Of a stretch of DNA of 64,000 bases, positions 46,080-55,354 are shown one piece after another. The first letter of the stretch is position 1; every line of letters starts with the position of its first letter. Below the pieces are notes generated by a model, which was given only the letters and a program-made list of their open reading frames with translations, had not been told where the DNA came from and ran no database searches. A program made the position numbers and the translations under genes. Origin of the DNA: Cohnella kolymensis (GTDB lineage: Bacteria; Bacillota; Bacilli; Paenibacillales; Paenibacillaceae); contig NZ_JXAL01000029.1 in NCBI RefSeq assembly GCF_000829465.1, forward strand, positions 1 to 64,000. Reading direction: 5' to 3'.

Positions 46080-46382
46080 TTAGAGACCTTTACCTCCCAA
46101 TGGTCGCATTTTGATGGTCTCGACACCTGCGATCAAGGGCATTGCACGTTGGATAGCCATTTTTGTTTCCTCTCGGGTGAGAGAAGCCTTATGTGCCTCA
46201 GCATTGCTCCATACTTCCGTTACCCATACGGTGTCGGGCTCGGTATCCGATATGTTGATAATATACAACTCACAATCTTTCATTGACTGGCTGGAATCGG
46301 CACCTTCTAACAAGATTTCTACCAGAGCATCGCGCTTACCGGATTGAGCCGTGAATTTAGCATACATTCCGAATCTGCTCAT
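46080..46382 (-). CDS. Antibiotic biosynthesis monooxygenase (ABM) domain protein
   Basis: A 100-residue ABM-family protein. ATG 46382 follows AGGTGAGA and is chosen over an upstream frame start. The ferredoxin-like fold is visible: FGMYAKFTA, then LEGADSS, DTVWVTEVWSN with the family's Glu-x-Trp, and a final helix. Family members include quinol monooxygenases; the substrate here is unknown. Confidence 0.87.
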   Translation of the reverse strand: MSRFGMYAKFTAQSGKRDALVEILLEGADSSQSMKDCELYIINISDTEPDTVWVTEVWSNAEAHKASLTREETKMAIQRAMPLIAGVETIKMRPLGGKGL

Positions 46383-46426
46383 TATTCTCACCTCTACACT
46401 CAAAATTTTTTTCGGGGGCATCTACC

Positions 46427-46836
46427 ATGAAAGTATTAGAAACAGAACGGTTGATTCTTCGTCTGCAAACCATTGAGGATGCTGCTTTTATCCTTGAGCT
46501 TTTGAACGACCCTTCCTGGGTCAGTTACATAGGTGATAGAGGCGTGAGAACCATCGATGACGCGCGAAATTATATTCTAAAAGGAGCTCTAGATATGTAT
46601 GCCCGCCTGGGTTTCGGATTTTACATGACGGAGTTGAAGGATGGGGGCATTCCGATGGGCATTTGCGGACTGGTAAAAAGAGATTTCTTAGAAGATGTAG
46701 ATATTGGGTTTGCTTTTCTACCTGATTTTACAGGGAAAGGGTATGCCGTTGAGGCCGCTTCCCGTTACAATTTGAAGGCATGATTCCGTTTGACAACACC
46801 GATGAGGACGTTTGCTTGTTTGCGATTAACTTCTAA
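46427..46836 (+). pseudogene. GNAT acetyltransferase with internal deletion
   Basis: ATG 46427 begins a RimJ-type GNAT (LETERLILRLQTIEDA, DIGFAFLPDFTGKGYAVEAA). The frame stops at 46783 just after the acetyl-CoA loop. Another frame then gives FEGMIPFDNTDEDVCLFAIN, the usual end of such proteins, up to 46836. About 25-30 residues between (normally the NxxS helix) are missing. This is a real deletion, not a one-base slip. Confidence 0.8.
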
Positions 46837-47048
46837 AAAAGTTTAACCGATCATCATCTTGGAAATGGCTTTGGATTCCTTAGCGAGATAGCCTCTAGCT
46901 GATCTGCCGCGTTAAACACGGAATTCCCGTGACCTCCGTCCGTCGATTGACAACATCTCCTATACAATCACCTTCTCATTTTACAACCATTGAATTCCAA
47001 TTCCAACATTGATACACTAGCGGTATCTTTTTTGGAGGTGTTTATTTT
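46837..47048. other. Gene-free stretch before the MFS pump leader
   Basis: About 210 bases in which I see no gene or RNA. Minus-strand frames here have no ribosome-binding site. Confidence 0.5.
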
Positions 47049-47096
47049 GTGTACCCATTCCATGCGTTTAAGGTAATGTACGAACGAACAAGGTAA
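47049..47096 (+). other. Possible 15-residue leader peptide upstream of the MFS pump
   Basis: GGAGGTG at 47034-47040 is eight bases before GTG 47049, which opens a 15-codon frame (YPFHAFKVMYERTR). It ends 107 bases before the MFS start. Such peptides control some efflux and resistance genes by ribosome stalling. The strong ribosome-binding site is the only solid evidence. Confidence 0.35.
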
Positions 47097-47203
47097 ACTC
47101 GGCCATTTGTATGGGATGATGGCAAGGTTTATTTGTTTTTCACTTTTTACATTGTCCATAAACGAGGAATGGTTCTTTAGCATCCAAAAAAGGGGAATGA
47201 AGA

Positions 47204-48430
47204 ATGCCAACTTACTGGAAAAAAGCGTTTGCGATCATATTTAGCGGTCAGATCTTCTCTATATTAACGAGCTCGATGGTCCAATTTTCGATCATTTGGC
47301 ATCTGACGGAAACGACGGAGTCCGCTGTAGTGTTGACGATAGCCGGGCTTGTCGCGTTCTTGCCGCAAGCAATCTTAGGTCCGTTTATCGGCGTTTGGCT
47401 GGATCGATGGAATAGAAAATTTACTATGATTGCGGCAGATAGCACGATTGCGGCATTCAGTCTCGTTTTAGGCTTATATTATTATTTTGGCGAACCGAGT
47501 TTGGGATTCGTTTATCTCATATTGATGGCGCGCTCCATGGCTACCGCCTTCCATGCGCCGGCATTCCAAGCAGCGATTCCCCTCATTGCTCCTCAAGAGC
47601 AGTTGACGCGGGTGGCAGGCTGGCATCAAATGGTCTTTTCGGTTTCTACCGTTATCGGGCCGGCTCTTGGTATTGCCGTTTATTCGGCTGCCTCCCTTGG
47701 CATGGTGTTGTTCTTAGATGTGGTTGGGGCTTTAATTGCAAGCCTTATGCTTCTGTCAGTTAAGATTAATCAACCGAAGGCGGAAGCGAAGCAAGCACCT
47801 CATTTCATTAGCGAATTCAAGTTGGGCTGGCAAGCTTTCATAAAAGTTAAACCTATTGTCATTATTACGATCGCAACGACGATATTCAGCGTGGTCTTCA
47901 TGCCGCTTGCGATGTTGTTTCCATTCATGACGTTGTCCCATTTTGAACGGGGAGGATATAGCGCAAGCCTGATCGAGGCGGTGTTCAGTATCGGAATGAT
48001 ACTTGGCGGATTATTGTTATCCGTCGCGGCTTCGAAATGGCAGGATATCACGTATATTTGCGGGAGCTTGGTGCTAATCGGCTTAACCTGTATAGGAAGC
48101 GGAGTAATCAGCGATGAAGCCTTTATTGTCTTCGCCATTCTATCGTTTTTGATGGGGGCGGCTGCCCCGTTCTTTAACGGACCCTATATGGCGATGATTC
48201 AGAAAGCTTACGAGCCTGCGATGCTGGGGCGAGTCATCTCGCTGGTAACCAGTTTAATGCTGCTCGCCTCGCCAATCGGCTTGCTGCTGGCAGGACCAAT
48301 TGTAGATCAGTATGGCGTCCAAGTGTGGTTCCTATGGTCAGGAGTGGCATCGGTTTTGACCGGTATATTTCTGCTGTCTCAATTCAAACGTTTGCAAGTG
48401 AACGCGAAGCCGCTTGAAGGACTCGGATAA
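47204..48430 (+). CDS. MFS efflux transporter (macrolide-efflux type)
   Basis: A 408-residue, 12-helix major facilitator protein of the MefA/DHA3-like group: FSGQIFSILTSSMVQFSI in helix 1, then WLDRWNRKFTMIAAD between helices 2 and 3, and the helix-5 region ARSMATAFHAPAFQAAIPLI. Related proteins export macrolides or other drugs; the substrate is inferred. ATG 47204 follows AAAGGGGAATG. Confidence 0.87.
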   Translation: MPTYWKKAFAIIFSGQIFSILTSSMVQFSIIWHLTETTESAVVLTIAGLVAFLPQAILGPFIGVWLDRWNRKFTMIAADSTIAAFSLVLGLYYYFGEPSLGFVYLILMARSMATAFHAPAFQAAIPLIAPQEQLTRVAGWHQMVFSVSTVIGPALGIAVYSAASLGMVLFLDVVGALIASLMLLSVKINQPKAEAKQAPHFISEFKLGWQAFIKVKPIVIITIATTIFSVVFMPLAMLFPFMTLSHFERGGYSASLIEAVFSIGMILGGLLLSVAASKWQDITYICGSLVLIGLTCIGSGVISDEAFIVFAILSFLMGAAAPFFNGPYMAMIQKAYEPAMLGRVISLVTSLMLLASPIGLLLAGPIVDQYGVQVWFLWSGVASVLTGIFLLSQFKRLQVNAKPLEGLG

Positions 48431-48436
48431 AAATTA

Positions 48437-48478
48437 GAGGGCCTGGGAAACACCTGTCTTAGGTGTTTGCCAAGCCCT
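48437..48478 (+). terminator. Hairpin after the MFS pump
   Basis: AAACACCT pairs with AGGTGTTT, and GGGC with GCCC outside it. No T tract follows, so it may stabilise the 3' end rather than terminate. Confidence 0.45.
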
Positions 48479-48613
48479 ACTATTATGAGATTCTTGCTGA
48501 TCCTGATGGTGATGCAATGTGTCTGAAAACCCGCATGTCGGCTAACAGGATGTGCTTTACAGTCGCTGAAATGAATACGGCTTGTCACAAAAGGATTAGA
48601 TATGTATATTATA

Positions 48614-48628
48614 GTATATAAACGTATA
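48614..48628. promoter_or_regulatory. Candidate GntR operator at its own gene
   Basis: GTATATAAACGTATA lies about 15 bases before the regulator's start region. The same 15-mer with one change (GTATATAAAGGTATA) occurs at 50417-50431 between the divergent target genes. A shared, rare, near-palindromic word in exactly these two places indicates an operator. Confidence 0.6.
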
Positions 48629-48644
48629 GAGGATGATGATCTAT

Positions 48645-49387
48645 ATGCCGCCGGTTATCAACAGAATCAGTCCCGAGCCGATTTACGTACAGGTACAGAA
48701 TTGGATTAAACAAAACATCGGCAGCGCACGTGGAAAGCAGGGGATAAGCTGCCTTCCGAGTCCGATTTGGCTGAGTCGCTGGAGATCAGCAGAGGTACGA
48801 TGAAGCAAGCCATTAAACAGCTGTCAGACGAAGGCGTATTGATCCAAATTCACGGCAAAGGCACATTTGTTGTTGGAGGCGGACAGCTGGAATCCCCTGT
48901 TGCTGAGAGGCTGGTGTCTACAGCCGAGGCTCTCCTTGAATACCAAAAGGACTTTACAACGGAACTCATCGGAATTGATCTTATCGAAGCTCCCAAACTA
49001 GTGGAAGAGGCGCTTGGTCTACAGAAGGGCGAGCAGCTGTATTTTCTTCGGCGGCTTCGGTTTCTTGAGGACACTCCGGTCGTCTTTCTCGAAAACTATT
49101 TATCGAAAAAGCTTTATCCGGAGATGGACAAGCATGATTTCACGAAAGAAACGTTATTCTCCCTTATTGAAGGACATTACAAGAAGAAAATCAAATGGGG
49201 GAAACGATCGTTTATCGCTCAAGGCTCCACGCCCCCTATCTCGAAATTGCTTCAAATCAAGAAAAATACGCCGATTATTCTTCTTGATCAGGTTATTCAT
49301 TCCGACACGGATGAACCGCTCGAATATTCAAAGGTATGGATTCGCAGCGATCAGATCAAATTGACATCCGTACTTCGTAGAGATTAA
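48645..49387 (+). pseudogene. GntR-family regulator (HutC/UTRA type), apparent single-base frameshift
   Basis: Sugar-type transcriptional regulator. ATG 48645 starts PPVINRISPEPIYVQVQNWIKQ, and the frame is lost near 48724. The next frame continues with TWKAGDKLPSESDLAESLEISRGTMKQAI, the normal winged-helix core. One G missing in GGCAGCGCACG accounts for it. The C-terminal UTRA domain (about 90-245, FLRRLRF, IILLDQVIHSD) binds the effector. Restored length is about 248 residues. It probably controls the sugar module downstream, since its operator word recurs there. Confidence 0.85.
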
Positions 49388-49402
49388 GAAATACACGAAC
49401 GC

Positions 49403-49445
49403 AAACCTCGCTCGCTGAGTAAGATCAGCGGAAGCGAGGTTTTTC
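49403..49445. terminator. Terminator between gntR and the isomerase gene
   Basis: AACCTCGCT pairs with AGCGAGGTT and CGCTGA with TCAGCG inside it, followed by TTTTTC. It lies between two convergent genes and could serve both. Confidence 0.85.
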
Positions 49446-49454
49446 GTTAGGACC

Positions 49455-50336
49455 TTAGCCGTGTTCGGCCTCAACGTCAGCCCAAAGCTCCTCTGCAAAC
49501 CGCTTCAGAGCAAGCGCCGAAGACCAGCGGTCAGATAACTCGACGGGACGGACAGACGATGCTGGATCGGGTAAGACCACGGCATAATCAGGTGGGCCTA
49601 GCTCACATACAAACGGCAGGAAATCTCCAGGTTTCGCCCTTTGCATCCACTCTTTCATGCCCGCCCTCCACCAGCGTCCGAAATGCTCTGTCATGGGGTG
49701 CTCCTGAAGCTCAGTAATGTCCGCCTGTATTTGCTGACCGTTAGATATCCTGCCGTGGATGGAAGCTGTTCTTTCGAGAAGCGGTGCAAAATAGGGATCG
49801 ACGATTTCCACATTGCGAAAAATTTCGCCGGCAAGCACGTAATGGGAGAAGTCAATCGTCAATTTAAGCCCGACGATCTGCCGGACATAATCGATGGTTC
49901 GGAGCAGGTCCTGCGTCACTCGGCCGCGATGGGTTTCCACAAAGAGCGGTATCCTGTACGCTGCAGCACGTTCAACCAAGCCGTTCAAGAGTTCGATAGC
50001 ATCGCCGCCGGTCACAAAAGCACTGCCCACTTGCGCATTGATATAATCCACCCCGAAATCCGCTGCCCGGCTTAAGTAATCCTCGATGTCCTTCCGTTCA
50101 TTGATGAAGGCTTCAATTCCGAAACGGAATCCCAAGTCGTCGAGCTTCCGGCGCCACAGTGATGCTTCACTCTCAGCAGGCAAACGCCCAAGAATCCCTT
50201 GATAGGAGGCCTTTGCAATGCGCTCCAGCTTCTCCTCGAGCGGCCATTCTCCTTCCGGGCTGCCTATGCCGCGCATAGCCCACCAAGAATGGTGAACCTC
50301 GAATCGGCTCGTTATCGAAATTTTGTCATTATCCAT
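49455..50336 (-). CDS. Sugar phosphate isomerase/epimerase-like TIM-barrel protein
   Basis: A 293-residue protein of the AP-endonuclease-2/xylose-isomerase-like barrel superfamily. Metal-site features are FVETHRGR (Glu and His), LKLTIDFSHYVL (Asp and His), ASIHGRIS and a late CELGPP Glu. Such barrels isomerise or epimerise sugars, or cleave inosose-type rings. It is transcribed away from the diiron-protein gene, with an operator candidate in the 200-base gap, and so belongs to the same regulon. Confidence 0.85.
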   Translation of the reverse strand: MDNDKISITSRFEVHHSWWAMRGIGSPEGEWPLEEKLERIAKASYQGILGRLPAESEASLWRRKLDDLGFRFGIEAFINERKDIEDYLSRAADFGVDYINAQVGSAFVTGGDAIELLNGLVERAAAYRIPLFVETHRGRVTQDLLRTIDYVRQIVGLKLTIDFSHYVLAGEIFRNVEIVDPYFAPLLERTASIHGRISNGQQIQADITELQEHPMTEHFGRWWRAGMKEWMQRAKPGDFLPFVCELGPPDYAVVLPDPASSVRPVELSDRWSSALALKRFAEELWADVEAEHG

Positions 50337-50416
50337 AGCGACAGTCCTTTCCAGATTATTTTGAAATGAAGCGATTGACAGTGACGGGAGGTATACTTTA
50401 ATATGTTTATTAGGAC

Positions 50417-50431
50417 GTATATAAAGGTATA
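50417..50431. promoter_or_regulatory. Candidate GntR operator in the divergent control region
   Basis: GTATATAAAGGTATA differs at one base from the word before the gntR gene. GGTATACTTTAATAT about 25 bases to the left may be a second, weaker site. It lies between the isomerase gene (minus) and the sugar operon (plus). Confidence 0.6.
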
Positions 50432-50537
50432 TAGTCCAACACCAACGATTAATTATAAGTATAGGAGATCACTGGTCTCGTTTCAACCCCGGGTTTAAGA
50501 AGCAAAAGACTAATATGAATGCGATAGGAGTGCTGAT

Positions 50538-51833
50538 ATGACGGTTCAATTTTTACCCGGCACAGAACGCGGAACGTACATGCGGTACGATACGGCAGTT
50601 ATTTTGAAACGTTTTTTCCTCATGGAACAGGCCATGGTCATTGGGCAGGCGGCCTGGCTGCCGGCAATCCCTTACTTCGAAATGAAAACGCTTTTTCCGA
50701 AAATGCTGTGGGAAGATGCAATGACGGGCAATATGTTGCGGGAGCGGGTATATGAATTGCGTTTCCCAAGCCGAATGCTAGAGGTAGGCACAGATCAGCC
50801 GCTGGTTGATTTCATCCGATCAGGTTATCATGCTCCCAATGCGCTCGCTTATATGATGCTGCTATCCCGCATTATAAAGCCGGCTATCCGAACCGCATAC
50901 CATACCTATTTGAAATTCGCGGATGAAATCGGTGACGGACCGACATACCGGTTCCTGAGGCTTGCGATTGACGAGAAGCAGCATCACATTGAAGTGATCG
51001 AGAAATTTATCGGCATGATCATTGCTGACGAGCCTGCGGAGGCTGTAAAAACGGCTGACGCCTGGTTAAAGAAACAGGATGCGCTGCTGCAGCATATCGG
51101 CGGAATTGGGCTTGACGGCCCAAATGCCCCAGGATCGGAAATGCCGGTTCAGGAATATGAGCCGCTGCATGTTCCCCTTCGCGAAAACAGCTTTCGGAAT
51201 GTGCGGTTTTATTGGCCTGATATGGTTGACTCCTCCTATCCTTACGGAGACGGTATGAAGCTGCAGTTGCGAAGCGCGGTCAGTCACTTCAACGAGGTTT
51301 GGGCGGTTGAAACCGCGGGATTCGTTCTATATCATTTCTCGCGTGAATTCGAATGGGAATTTATCTATGATGCGGCGAGATGGGTGTATGACGAGAGCCG
51401 GCACGTTCGCATGGGGTACAGCCGATTGTCGGCATGGGGATTTGAGGATGGTGAGCTGCCGCTTGGTTCCTACATCTACGATTCCTGCAAGGGACAGGAT
51501 CCAATTTACCGTCTTGGTATGTTGTTCTACTTCGAGTCGAAAAATATCGGGAAGAAGATTGAACGGATTAAAAACTTTGAGAAAATGAATGACCGCATGA
51601 GCCAGCATGATATGGATTTTGACTGGGCGGATGAAACGATCCATACGGGATATGGGAAAACTTGGCTGTCTGAGGCACTTAAGAACAGAGGCCTGAACCC
51701 GGACGATTATACGAAGGTGAAAAGCGAGTGCGAGCGGCTTGTAGCCGCTGTACTAAACACCGTCACCCCGGAAGAAATAGACGAAATTAAGCAAATTGCT
51801 GAACATATGTACGAAAAAGCATCCAAGCGGTAG
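50538..51833 (+). CDS. Ferritin-like diiron protein of unknown function
   Basis: A 431-residue soluble, helical protein. Carboxylate/His pairs suited to a dinuclear metal site are spread along helices: DEKQHHIE (about 155), EVWAVETAG (about 254), DESRHVRMG (about 288) and DETIHTGYG (about 375). The last resembles the DEI-HV ending of DUF455-type ferritin-like proteins, though overall similarity is weak. ATG 50538 follows ATAGGAG. It heads a sugar operon, so it could be an oxygenase that modifies the carbohydrate substrate. Function is inferred from place only. Confidence 0.7.
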   Translation: MTVQFLPGTERGTYMRYDTAVILKRFFLMEQAMVIGQAAWLPAIPYFEMKTLFPKMLWEDAMTGNMLRERVYELRFPSRMLEVGTDQPLVDFIRSGYHAPNALAYMMLLSRIIKPAIRTAYHTYLKFADEIGDGPTYRFLRLAIDEKQHHIEVIEKFIGMIIADEPAEAVKTADAWLKKQDALLQHIGGIGLDGPNAPGSEMPVQEYEPLHVPLRENSFRNVRFYWPDMVDSSYPYGDGMKLQLRSAVSHFNEVWAVETAGFVLYHFSREFEWEFIYDAARWVYDESRHVRMGYSRLSAWGFEDGELPLGSYIYDSCKGQDPIYRLGMLFYFESKNIGKKIERIKNFEKMNDRMSQHDMDFDWADETIHTGYGKTWLSEALKNRGLNPDDYTKVKSECERLVAAVLNTVTPEEIDEIKQIAEHMYEKASKR

Positions 51834-51888
51834 TTTGGAAGATGTGATAAACCAGATCCATCGCGATCGTCAGGGAGGGGTAACAACC

Positions 51889-52839
51889 TTGGGGAGAAAA
51901 TCAAGTGTGACAGTCATCGGAAGCTACAATGTAGGCCTTATCGCTCAGGCTGCCCGATTGCCGGAGTGGGGTGAGACGGTATTCGGCAGCGGCTTCAGCG
52001 AATGCCCGGGAGGAAAAGGATCGAATCAGGCTGTCGCGGCAGCTCGGTTGGGAGGCGACGTCCGGTTCATCGGATGTATCGGGACGGACCGATACGGTGA
52101 TGACGCGGTCAGCATGCTAACCGATGAAGGAGTCGATATCAGCCGCTTGAAACGGTCGACCATAAGGAAAACGGGTGTTGGTTTCGTCTTTCTAAATGAG
52201 CACGGAGACAATTGCATTATCGTGGATCCGGGTGCCAATATGGAGTTGTTACCGGAAGACATTGAGGCGGCACAATCTGCGATAGCAGAAGCCGACGTTG
52301 TCTTGTTTCAATTGGAAAGCCATCTGGATACCGTGAGGCATGCAATGAAAATGGCTCGTGATATGAGCAAGGTCGTCATCTTCAACCCGGCGCCCGCTCA
52401 AACCGAATTGGACTCGATTCTGCCGTTCGCGACCTATGTAACGCCAAATGAATCCGAGCTTAAGATTATGTCGGGCCGCAGGCCGGACGAACAGTTAACC
52501 GATTCCGAATACATTGACCTGGCGAGAGAGGTGCTCCGCAAAGGACCAGAAGCCGTGATCATCACGCTTGGTGAAAAAGGTGCTATGGTTGTAAGCGCTG
52601 ACAGCTATTATACAATACCGGCGATCCTTGTTGATGCGGTAGATACGACAGGCGCGGGAGATTCCTTCAACGCAGCGCTGGCCGTCGCGCTAGGTGAAGG
52701 TCAAAGTTTGGAGGAGGCCGTACATTTTGCGTGCTGTGTAGGTGCGTACACGGTCATCGGACATGAAGTGATTCCAGCCCTGCCGACGCGTGAGCAGATT
52801 TCTTTGTTCATGTCCGTTCAGCCGGGAGGAGTGCGATGA
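51889..52839 (+). CDS. rbsK: Ribokinase-family (PfkB) carbohydrate kinase
   Basis: A 316-residue PfkB kinase. TTG 51889 follows AGGGAGGGG; a longer in-frame start inside the upstream gene lacks such a site. Motif 1 is GGKGSNQAVAAARLGG, and the catalytic DTTGAGDSFNAAL is near the C-terminus. NPAPAQTELD and TPNESEL also match ribokinase. It probably phosphorylates the imported sugar. The stop overlaps the ABC ATPase start by four bases. Confidence 0.9.
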   Translation: MGRKSSVTVIGSYNVGLIAQAARLPEWGETVFGSGFSECPGGKGSNQAVAAARLGGDVRFIGCIGTDRYGDDAVSMLTDEGVDISRLKRSTIRKTGVGFVFLNEHGDNCIIVDPGANMELLPEDIEAAQSAIAEADVVLFQLESHLDTVRHAMKMARDMSKVVIFNPAPAQTELDSILPFATYVTPNESELKIMSGRRPDEQLTDSEYIDLAREVLRKGPEAVIITLGEKGAMVVSADSYYTIPAILVDAVDTTGAGDSFNAALAVALGEGQSLEEAVHFACCVGAYTVIGHEVIPALPTREQISLFMSVQPGGVR

Positions 52840-54365
52840 GATCCACAACGATTTTGGAGATGAAGGACATCGACAAATCGTTCGGCCCGAACCGGATCCT
52901 GCACAGCGTTAATTTTTCGCTGGATGTCGGCCAAGTTCATGCACTTCTAGGCGCAAACGGAGCGGGAAAGTCCACACTGGTAAAGATTATTTCCGGCGTG
53001 TACGCCCTGGATGCCGGCAGAGTCTTCATCGGTGGAGAGGCGGTCAGTATCACGTCGCCGATCGCTGCTAAGAACCTCGGAATCAGCATTATTCACCAAG
53101 AACTGAGCCTGGTGCCGGAAATGACGGTTGCGGAAAATATCTATTTGGGCAAGGAAAGAAGCCTCGGAGCATCCGGTCTGTTCTTTGCCAGATCCAAAGC
53201 GATTTCTGAGGCTAAGAAGCTTATGCAACAATACGGGATTTCGCTCGATCCCGGCAAGAAAATCCGAGATTTGTCGATCGGACACCAGCAGGTCGTTGAG
53301 ATTTTGAAAGCGTTGTCCGACCAGTCCAGAATACTGATTATGGATGAGCCCACGGCAACCTTGACTGCCGGAGAAACCCATCAATTGTTTGCCGTTATCC
53401 GGCATCTAAAAAGTCTCGGAATCGGCATTATCTATATCTCTCACCGCTTGGACGAAATACAGGAAATATGCGATTATGTCACAATCATGAAAGACGGCCG
53501 CGTTACGGCCAAGGGCGATATCGCGGATTTCAGCAGCGAGAGGATCATCGAATGCATGGTCGGCAGGCAGGTCGGCCACTACTTCCCTGAATCCGACCGC
53601 AGGGCAAAAGAAACGGTGCTCGAATTGAAGGATATCCGTAAGGGAGATGTGCTCAGCGGTGTGTCCCTTGAGATTCGCAAGGGAGAAATAGTAGGGATAT
53701 TCGGGTTGCTCGGGGCTGGACAGACGGAACTTACGAAGGTTATGTTCGGCGCGGAAAGCTGCGATTCCGGCGAAATTTTCTTGCATGGCAGCAAGGTCGA
53801 TATCAATTCTCCGGCGAAGGCGAAGAAGCTCGGCCTAGCACTCGTAACCGAGAACCGCAAGGATGAAGGGCTGGTGCTGGAGTTGGGCTCGGCATCGAAC
53901 ATGGCGCTCGCTTCAATGGGGAAGCTGGCTAGGTACGGAATCAAGCGTGACGGGGAAATCAAACGGATGGGTGACTCCTACGTCCAGTCGCTAAATATTA
54001 AACTCAACTCGCTGAGCGAGCCGGTCCGAAATTTGAGCGGTGGCAATCAGCAGAAGGTCATCCTTGGCAAATGGCTGTACACCGATCCCGAGGTCATTTT
54101 ACTGAACGAACCAACGCGGGGAATTGATATCGGCGCCCGGTCTGAAATCTATCATTTGCTTTCACGGCTTGCAGATAAGGATAAAGGTATTCTCGTCGCT
54201 TCAAGCGATGCCGATGAAATTCTTGGCTTATGCGATAGAATTCTGGTGTTATTCAGGGGCAGAGTAGTGGTAGAGTTCAGCCGCAACACGGCGACCGAAG
54301 AACTGCTGATGGAATATGCTTCAGGAGCCAAGGACAACAAAGCGGTTAAGGAGGTGGCAAGATGA
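52836..54365 (+). CDS. rbsA: Sugar ABC transporter ATPase, RbsA-like
   Basis: A 509-residue protein with two ATPase domains, as in ribose/xylose-class importers. Domain 1 (about 1-240): GANGAGKST, signature LSIGHQQ, ILIMDEPTATL. Domain 2 (about 255-500) has the degenerate P-loop GLLGAGQTE, with NLSGGNQQK and LLNEPTRGID. It overlaps both neighbours by four bases (ATGA), so the operon is translationally coupled. Confidence 0.94.
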   Translation: MRSTTILEMKDIDKSFGPNRILHSVNFSLDVGQVHALLGANGAGKSTLVKIISGVYALDAGRVFIGGEAVSITSPIAAKNLGISIIHQELSLVPEMTVAENIYLGKERSLGASGLFFARSKAISEAKKLMQQYGISLDPGKKIRDLSIGHQQVVEILKALSDQSRILIMDEPTATLTAGETHQLFAVIRHLKSLGIGIIYISHRLDEIQEICDYVTIMKDGRVTAKGDIADFSSERIIECMVGRQVGHYFPESDRRAKETVLELKDIRKGDVLSGVSLEIRKGEIVGIFGLLGAGQTELTKVMFGAESCDSGEIFLHGSKVDINSPAKAKKLGLALVTENRKDEGLVLELGSASNMALASMGKLARYGIKRDGEIKRMGDSYVQSLNIKLNSLSEPVRNLSGGNQQKVILGKWLYTDPEVILLNEPTRGIDIGARSEIYHLLSRLADKDKGILVASSDADEILGLCDRILVLFRGRVVVEFSRNTATEELLMEYASGAKDNKAVKEVAR

Positions 54366-55339
54366 TGAACCAGGCGGCTCCTGCATCGGGAATGACGTCA
54401 CGAAAAAATACTTTGTATTTCATGCAAACTTACGGCATGCTTTTGATTTTGCTGCTCGTTATCGCCATATTTTCTATGCTGACGCCGAACTTCCTCACAA
54501 CATCCAACATTATCAATATTTTGCGTCAGGTATCGGTTGTCGGTATAATTGCCGTCGGCCAGACCTTAGTCATCCTAACTGCGGGCATTGATTTGTCCGT
54601 CGGCAGCATCGTAGGGCTTGCCGGTGCGATATCGGCCGGGGCGGCAATCAGTACGGGGAATCCGTATCTGGGAATAGCGGCAGGATTGTTCACAGGCGCG
54701 TTTTTCGGCTTCGTCAATGGCATTCTGATCGCGAAGCTTAAATTAACCCCTTTCATCGTAACATTGGCTACCATGACCGCAATATCCGGACTTACCCTAA
54801 TCTACACCGACGGAAAGCCTATTATTATATCCGATCCGGTATACAAGTTCATCGGTCAAGGTTATTTGGGCCCCATTCCGTTTCCCATTATTCTGCTGGT
54901 GTTCGTCTATGCGCTCTTTTTCTACGTGCTGAAGAAGACCGTGCATGGCCATTACATCTATTCCATCGGCGGCAACGAGAAGGCGACTGTGCTGGCGGGA
55001 GTAAGGGTCAATCTGCATAAAGTCATCGTCTATACGGTTTCCGGCCTGCTTGCAGGTGCAGCGGCGATCATCCTCAGTGCAAGGCTGTCTGCCGCTACCC
55101 CGATTGCGGGGAACGGTTATGAGCTTGATGCGATCGCGGCGGTCATTCTCGGAGGAACAAGCTTATTCGGAGGCAAGGGAGGTGTAATCGGTACACTGAT
55201 CGGGGTTCTCTTGCTTGGAGTACTAACGACCGGTATGAATTTGATCGACGTATCTCCTTTTTACCAGAATGTCGTAAAGGGTGTCATTGTGTTACTCGCA
55301 GTCATTATCGATCGGTTCATTAACGCAGACAAACAATAA
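54362..55339 (+). CDS. rbsC: Sugar ABC transporter permease, RbsC-like
   Basis: A 325-residue membrane permease with eight to ten hydrophobic segments. Family features are QTLVILTAGIDLSVGS, then GAFFGFVNGILI and the coupling-loop signature GNEKATVLAGV. It ends 15 bases before the binding-protein gene. Confidence 0.94.
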   Translation: MMNQAAPASGMTSRKNTLYFMQTYGMLLILLLVIAIFSMLTPNFLTTSNIINILRQVSVVGIIAVGQTLVILTAGIDLSVGSIVGLAGAISAGAAISTGNPYLGIAAGLFTGAFFGFVNGILIAKLKLTPFIVTLATMTAISGLTLIYTDGKPIIISDPVYKFIGQGYLGPIPFPIILLVFVYALFFYVLKKTVHGHYIYSIGGNEKATVLAGVRVNLHKVIVYTVSGLLAGAAAIILSARLSAATPIAGNGYELDAIAAVILGGTSLFGGKGGVIGTLIGVLLLGVLTTGMNLIDVSPFYQNVVKGVIVLLAVIIDRFINADKQ

Positions 55340-55354
55340 ACGGGAGGGTTCTCT

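Noticed and set aside
46968..47210. Minus-strand 80-codon frame upstream of the MFS pump
   Set aside because: No ribosome-binding site, no recognisable features, and it covers the pump's control region.
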